DNA of 64,000 bases, from NCBI GenBank assembly GCA_947179485.1, contig OX359245.1, forward strand, positions 42,147,067-42,211,066, written 5' to 3'. This document shows positions 61,401 through 64,000 of this stretch, in pieces. Source of the DNA: Allacma fusca (taxonomy: Eukaryota; Arthropoda; Collembola; Symphypleona; Sminthuridae). The notes under the pieces are model-generated. The model worked only from the letters and a program-made list of their open reading frames with translations, had not been told where the DNA came from and did not search any database. Positions within the stretch are counted from its first letter, which is position 1. Each line of letters starts with the position of its first letter. The position numbers and the translations under genes were made by a program.

Positions 61401-63471
61401 CAAAGTAGGCCGCGGATGAAGACGAAGGAGCAGTTGTGGAGGGCTCACTAGGTGGATAATTACAATTGACCAACTGAGCTTTGTACAAACAAGTTTGGGA
61501 TGGTAACGACACCACGCGAGACTGCTTCTCCGACACGAGGATGGCATAATGCAACGGAGGATGCATACTTGAGTCGGTCGGAGAACCTCTTGAGGAGCAT
61601 TTTGTTGGCGTCTCTGTTATCACAAAAAAAAATTTTTGCATCGGAAAATTAATACCTCAAAATATAAATCGATGTGGATATTTTGAGTTTTAGAGGAATT
61701 TTGGGTTTTTGATCATACTTGCTCTCGCGGACTCATCCTTCCAGGACTCGGTATTGCCATAAATGTAAGTGCCGGTGGCATCCATGAAGCACATCTCGAG
61801 AATGGCTCCTTTGAGTCGGAAGATTGTCCCAGATGGAGTGATAGTGAGGGGGTCGTTCTGACGGTCACTTCCTGTGCTTCCAATAGTCAGCACCAGAATT
61901 GAACCTAGGCTCGTTCCCACCCAAACTGTCGGCGTCGTAGTGGTGGAGTCTGAAATTATTTCCGATGCAAATATTTTAGTTCATCTTTCATTTGTACAAC
62001 AAAGAGTCAATATTTGTATCGATGCAATTTTTATCGAAGTATTTTAGCATACAAATACGATGCATGGAATTTGAGCTTGCGGAAATGTGTGCCGATGCAA
62101 GTTTAGCGGTAGTTTTTAGGAATTAGTACTAGATACTTTTAGTATCTTAGGACTGCATCGATTTGAATTTTGTGGAAATATGCATCGATATAATTTTATT
62201 GATACTTCAACACACATGCGTATTGCATTCGGGAGTATTTATGTGAATGTTTTGGAAATAAGTACCGATGTAGCACGATGCAGTTTCTAGCAGTTATATA
62301 TAAGGGAAGAATCGGTTTGAATTTAGTGGAAGCCTTTGCCTCGACAAGTACTTCTGGAAAGTTTATCGATGTAAATCTCTATTTATGTACATTGATTACT
62401 TCTACACACTGGTTCATTACTTTTCGTCGTATCGATGATATTAAGTAATTTCCGGCAAAGTCATGGTCACACTTCCATGAATTCTTACATCGATGAAAAT
62501 TCATATTTCCTTCACATGCATCGGCAACTCCAACTGTTTATTTCCGTTGATGATATAGATATTGAATTCCTTCATGATTAAGAATATTTTGTTCCTAAAC
62601 GATCAAAGTTCTTTTTCTTTGAAAGGATCGATTGATATTGCTATTTCCATTCGATGCATCGACAATCTTTGCAATTTCTTTCCAATAATGCATCGACAAC
62701 CTTTTCAATTTCCAATGTATCGAGATCCATTTCAATTTGTTCAAATACTCAATTCCTACAAACACTATCATCTCCTACAAATGCATCGATATACTCCCTT
62801 AATTGATTCTAATGCATCGATGTATTTTCCTGTTTCCTGCAAATAAATGGTCCATCCATCCACACACTTATTTGATTTGAATGCGCCAACACTTATCTAT
62901 TCTATTCTAATGCATCGACACACTATCCCATGTCATTGCAGTGCATCGACTTACTATCCTGCTTCATTCCATTGCATCGACACACTATCCTACTGCCTTC
63001 AGACGAAACGAACCGATACACTAAATCATTTCCTTTAAGCCCCTACATGCACTTGTAAATGGATACACTTCTGACTTTCCATTCACTACAACCCACTTCT
63101 AAATGTCAATCGATTACATCGACCCTCTTCTAAATTCCCGTCGATTACATCGATCCCATTACCAACTCTCTATCAATCATTGGAGCACACCTAACAGTTT
63201 GCATCGATTACACCCAAACATTTTCCTATTTCAAACACTCATACCACAACAAACTATTTCATATCGTTCAACTGCATCGATTCAACTCCCTTCCACATCG
63301 ATGCTCAAGCCCATCCCTTTCGTTAAAAATTCTCGGAAAAAATCCCAGACTTACCATTTTTTCGGGGAAAAGTCTCCACAAAAGTGAGGCACTGAATAGA
63401 CTCTGAAGTGATATTATCCAAGCTGGACATAGAAGAGGATCGAGACCTGCTGAACGTCGAGTCTAGTTTAT
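52180..63471 (-). CDS. Tomosyn: Tomosyn (syntaxin-binding protein 5 family), 3' part of the gene, seven exons
   Basis: Spliced minus-strand gene: 63471-63355, 61949-61719, 61613-61371, 60556-60448, 54906-54811, 54073-53949 and 52448-52180, joining without a frame break into about 395 residues plus stop. Tomosyn is a cytosolic, Lgl-related protein with two WD40 beta-propellers and a C-terminal R-SNARE. In animals it binds syntaxin-1 and SNAP-25, forms non-fusogenic complexes and restrains vesicle priming. Seen here in order: the SRSRSSS linker, end of propeller two (VWVGTSLGS, FRLKGAILEM, SEKQSRVVSLP, YSLPSLR), the GFFTGLFGGG tail, and the SNARE motif with Arg in VERGEKL as the expected zero layer. 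There is no membrane anchor, as usual for the family. The N-terminal two thirds lie beyond 64000, so no start codon is visible. Coding exons are clearly richer in G+C than the flanking DNA. The family assignment rests on remembered vertebrate tomosyn and is very secure; the organism is not. Confidence 0.95.
52449..53948 (-). other. Tomosyn intron F with a 59/60-bp array next to the last exon
   Basis: 1,500-base intron, gtaagt...attacag. The part nearest exon G (52490-53045) is tandemly repeated; 53050-53948 is plain AT-rich DNA. The array begins about 40 bases from the 3' splice site, so it occupies the region where the branch point would lie or just upstream. Confidence 0.8.
52490..53045. 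repeat. 59/60-bp tandem repeat, about nine copies
   Basis: The word aacatttttgg starts at 52501, 52561, 52620, 52679, 52739 and 52798; diverged versions follow at 52857, 52917, 52977 and 53036, giving spacings of 59 or 60 throughout. Two unit types can be told apart, one with caactgaaaa and aaaaccatc, the other with caaatgaaaa and aaaactatc; they form a partial higher-order pattern. The right-hand copies are the most decayed. Confidence 0.92.
53949..54073 (-). CDS. Tomosyn: Tomosyn exon F: GFFxGLFGGG tail segment
   Basis: Acceptor ...ttcatgcag, donor T/gtaagt. It completes GCG (Ala) with exon E and encodes HQVANMFGTLYIETEFPERP, then KEGFFTGLFGGGVRNLDREEL. The GFFxGLFGGG...LDREELF string is a hallmark of tomosyns between the second propeller and the SNARE motif. 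The final T joins TT of exon G to make Phe, giving the conserved DREELFGES across the junction. Confidence 0.95.
54074..54810 (-). repeat. Tomosyn intron E with degenerate ~30-bp AAATTTAGGGCAAAA array
   Basis: 737-base intron, gtaagt...gcag. From about 54250 to 54740 it consists of diverged repeats of an aaaatttagggcaaaa type, with lengths near 30 bases and no fixed register. No exon inside. Confidence 0.65.
54811..54906 (-). CDS. Tomosyn: Tomosyn exon E: propeller end (IAKTFCFSEFGHGLYLSSPSE)
   Basis: Acceptor ...tttatccag, donor GC/gtaagt. A single base completes AGA (Arg), then the exon encodes IAKTFCFSEFGHGLYLSSPS and EMQKFTISAEF. This equals the vertebrate segment RIARTFCFTNNGQALYLVSPTEIQR. 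It is a small 96-base exon isolated by a 5.5-kb intron on its 5' side, the longest in the visible part of the gene. Confidence 0.93.
55470..55815. repeat. Degenerate ~30-bp tandem array in intron D
   Basis: Repeated units of the type caaaaattttactaaatttaggcg, each pairing an AAATTTTA core with an ATTTAGGCGCAAA-type segment. Copies are strongly diverged. The word gcgcaaaa recurs with the unit. Confidence 0.6.
56350..57235. repeat. 17-bp minisatellite (CTTGACCCTGACCTGTA) in intron D
   Basis: About 50 tandem copies of a 17-bp unit, alternating mainly between acttgaccctgacctgt and acttgagactgatctgt forms. It starts as looser AACTTGA repeats around 56350. Because three units (51 bases) keep the frame, the minus strand stays open at 56569-56844 with a self-repeating product; I take this as a repeat artefact. 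Confidence 0.85.
60448..60556 (-). CDS. Tomosyn: Tomosyn exon D: last propeller strand (YSLPSLR)
   Basis: Acceptor ...cattttacag, donor AG/gtaagt. It completes GAC with the G of exon C and encodes DSPCLVTYNSNGRMSVYSLP, then SLRILIDVEFVPLSDL, ending on two bases (AG) of an Arg codon. Vertebrate tomosyn has SLPSLRPLLDVYYLPLTNMR at the same place. Length is 109 bases. Both splice sites match consensus well. Confidence 0.94.
60557..61370 (-). repeat. Tomosyn intron C containing a 133-bp tandem duplication
   Basis: 814-base intron, probable GC donor. Between about 60895 and 61185 a 133-bp unit is present twice; for example ccatttgcagattgtggcaa starts at 60931 and again at 61064. The two copies differ at only a few bases, so the duplication is young compared with the other arrays. 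A shorter ~15-base sub-repeat (ttgtgcgcaaa) precedes it at 60885-60930. The small reading frames across it repeat themselves and are not genes. Confidence 0.8.
61371..61613 (-). CDS. Tomosyn: Tomosyn exon C: propeller blade with serine-rich insertion; probable GC donor
   Basis: Acceptor ...gtgataacag. The exon completes AAG with the A of exon B and encodes KTPTKCSSRGSPTDSSMHPP, then HYAILVSEKQSRVVSLPSQT, CLYKAQLVNC, a lineage-specific PPSEPSTTAPSSSSA stretch, and YFVIKAGLTTIK. The SEKQ.RV.SLP.Q.C.YK core matches vertebrate SEKQAKVISLPTQNCAYK. Downstream there is no GT in the required phase. The only boundary that keeps the frame and an ungapped match to vertebrate tomosyn is AAAG/gcacag, a GC donor. 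The nearest GT (eight to nine bases further on) gives the wrong phase. The 3' boundary is therefore less certain than the rest. Confidence 0.9.
61614..61718 (-). other. Tomosyn intron B (105 bases)
   Basis: Shortest intron of the visible gene, gtatga...aacag. It contains an A/T-rich stretch only and no repeats. Confidence 0.85.
61719..61949 (-). CDS. Tomosyn: Tomosyn exon B: beta-propeller blade (VWVGTSLGS)
   Basis: The acceptor is ...aataatttcag, and the exon opens with two bases that complete GAC with the G left by exon A. It encodes DSTTTTPTVWVGTSLGSILV, then a polar loop (GSTGSDRQNDPLTI), then SGTIFRLKGAILEMCFMDATG and a variable charged segment NTESWKDESARA. The VWVGTxLGxxLV and RLKGAIL cores align with vertebrate tomosyn. 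The donor is A/gtatga, leaving one base (A), which fits exon C. An alternative GC donor six bases upstream would break the phase with exon C, so I rejected it. Confidence 0.94.
61950..63354 (-). repeat. Tomosyn intron A with phased TGCATCGA repeat family
   Basis: 1,405-base intron (gtaagt...ttcag). TGCATCGA or its complement TCGATGCA occurs at 62019, 62154, 62181, 62651 (as the 12-base palindrome TCGATGCATCGA), 62689, 62782, 62813, 62911, 62942, 62973, 63200 and 63273. Several intervals are 31 or 93 bases, so the word marks a decayed ~31-bp tandem repeat. Near-copies (atgtatcgag, acatcgatgc, cgattacatcga) fill the gaps. No exon seen inside. Confidence 0.75.
63355..63471 (-). CDS. Tomosyn: Tomosyn exon A: serine-rich linker and start of the following propeller strand
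   Basis: The minus strand reads ...attttacag at the acceptor, then 117 bases, then a strong donor gtaagt. The frame begins with two bases completing an upstream codon and ends with one base (G). It encodes KLDSTFSRSRSSSMSSLD followed by ESIQCLTFVETFPRKNG. Vertebrate tomosyn has the same SRSRSSS stretch just before its last propeller blades; the vertebrate linker is reported as phosphorylated by PKA, and the RSRSSS context here would suit a basophilic kinase (inference). The next exon upstream is outside the window. Positions 63472-64000 show no exon, only intron-like AT-rich DNA with a CA microsatellite. Confidence 0.93.
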
Positions 63472-64000
63472 CTGTAAAATTCGTCATTCCAGAAAAAAAT
63501 CCCATAAAAATTTCCCGCATAATTATCAAACCCCAAAAGCAAATTTTGGTAAAAGAATTGACAAGTGAAAAAAATGCTTTCATTCCCAATTCATACGAAA
63601 AATGACACACACACACGTACACACACACTCTCACACACAAATACGAAGAGATCAAGAGACAAACAATGAGAGGTTGAAATTTCAGGGTTTTTTTTTTCAA
63701 AAACGTGAGAAAAATTTGAACAATTTTGGAAAACGGACGAATGATGGCGGAAGATGAGAGAGAGAGAAAAAAAAATCGAAAATTATAGAACTAAGAAGAA
63801 ATATTTTGGAAAATTTTTTGTAAACATAGATCCAAATTTTACATATATAAATATGAAACATGCAACAAATACATGCGTGAAGCGAGTAAGCGGAGTATGT
63901 CACGTGTTTGTTGTTTTGTCACACACGAGAGGGTTGCAATATTTTGAGAGAATTGGGAAACCCATTACTGGAGAGAAACAATTTTTGTAAATTTTTTTTC
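63472..64000 (-). other. Part of the tomosyn intron upstream of exon A
   Basis: Intron-like DNA running off the window. It contains a CA/CT microsatellite at about 63604-63638 and A/T runs. I found no exon. Confidence 0.7.
63604..63638. repeat. (CA)n/(CT)n microsatellite
   Basis: Imperfect acacac run interrupted by gt and tctc. Confidence 0.9.

Noticed and set aside
61711..61726. GC donor at the end of tomosyn exon B (GAGA/gcaagt)
   Set aside because: It would leave phase 0 and not join exon C; the GT donor six bases downstream keeps the frame.
1..64000. CRISPR array, rRNA, tRNA, or intact transposon
   Set aside because: Repeats are contiguous tandem arrays without regular unique spacers; no reverse transcriptase, transposase, integrase or terminal repeats were recognised.

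Overview
The window is 64 kb of AT-rich eukaryotic nuclear DNA (roughly one third G+C by eye). It holds spliced coding sequence with GT/GC-AG introns and no bacterial-style operons, tRNA, rRNA, CRISPR array or recognisable autonomous transposon. The one gene I can identify is the 3' part of tomosyn (syntaxin-binding protein 5 family) on the minus strand, at 52180-63471. Its protein reads as a bilaterian tomosyn. Together with the low G+C and the many diverged satellites this suggests an arthropod; a springtail is only a guess.

Tomosyn: seven exons (called A to G here, 5' to 3' on the minus strand) join in perfect codon phase. They give about 395 residues: the SRSRSSS linker, the end of the second beta-propeller, the GFFxGLFGGG tail segment and the C-terminal R-SNARE motif ending in WYQL and a stop. 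The N-terminal propellers lie beyond position 64000. The 3' end has a possible AATAAA signal about 190 bases past the stop, followed by a conspicuous G/C hairpin. One intron appears to use a GC donor.

Introns: most of the longer tomosyn introns carry their own tandem or phased repeat: a 31-bp-phased TGCATCGA family (intron A), a 133-bp duplication (intron C), a 17-bp CTTGACC array plus an ~30-bp array (intron D), ~30-bp AAATTTAGGGCAAAA-like units (intron E), and a 59/60-bp array (intron F).

Positions 1-52179 (about 52 kb) contain no gene I can recognise. The DNA is dominated by short degenerate words around the palindrome AAAATTTT flanked by CCC/GGG (for example CCCTTAAAATTTTACCC). In many places these have condensed into local tandem arrays of distinct unit lengths: 88, 28, 54, 13/14, 28, 28, 19, 51, 36, 48, 50, 28, 22 and ~33 bp going left to right. 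The 50-bp array at 36860-37310 keeps an exact 50-bp register over nine diverged copies. Dinucleotide microsatellites, a 25-bp palindrome, a thrice-repeated GGTCCTTCGARCCGGAT word and one weak exon candidate (26997-27129, minus) are the other items that stand out. Open reading frames in this part are short and mostly arise from stop-poor repeats, so I have not called them genes.
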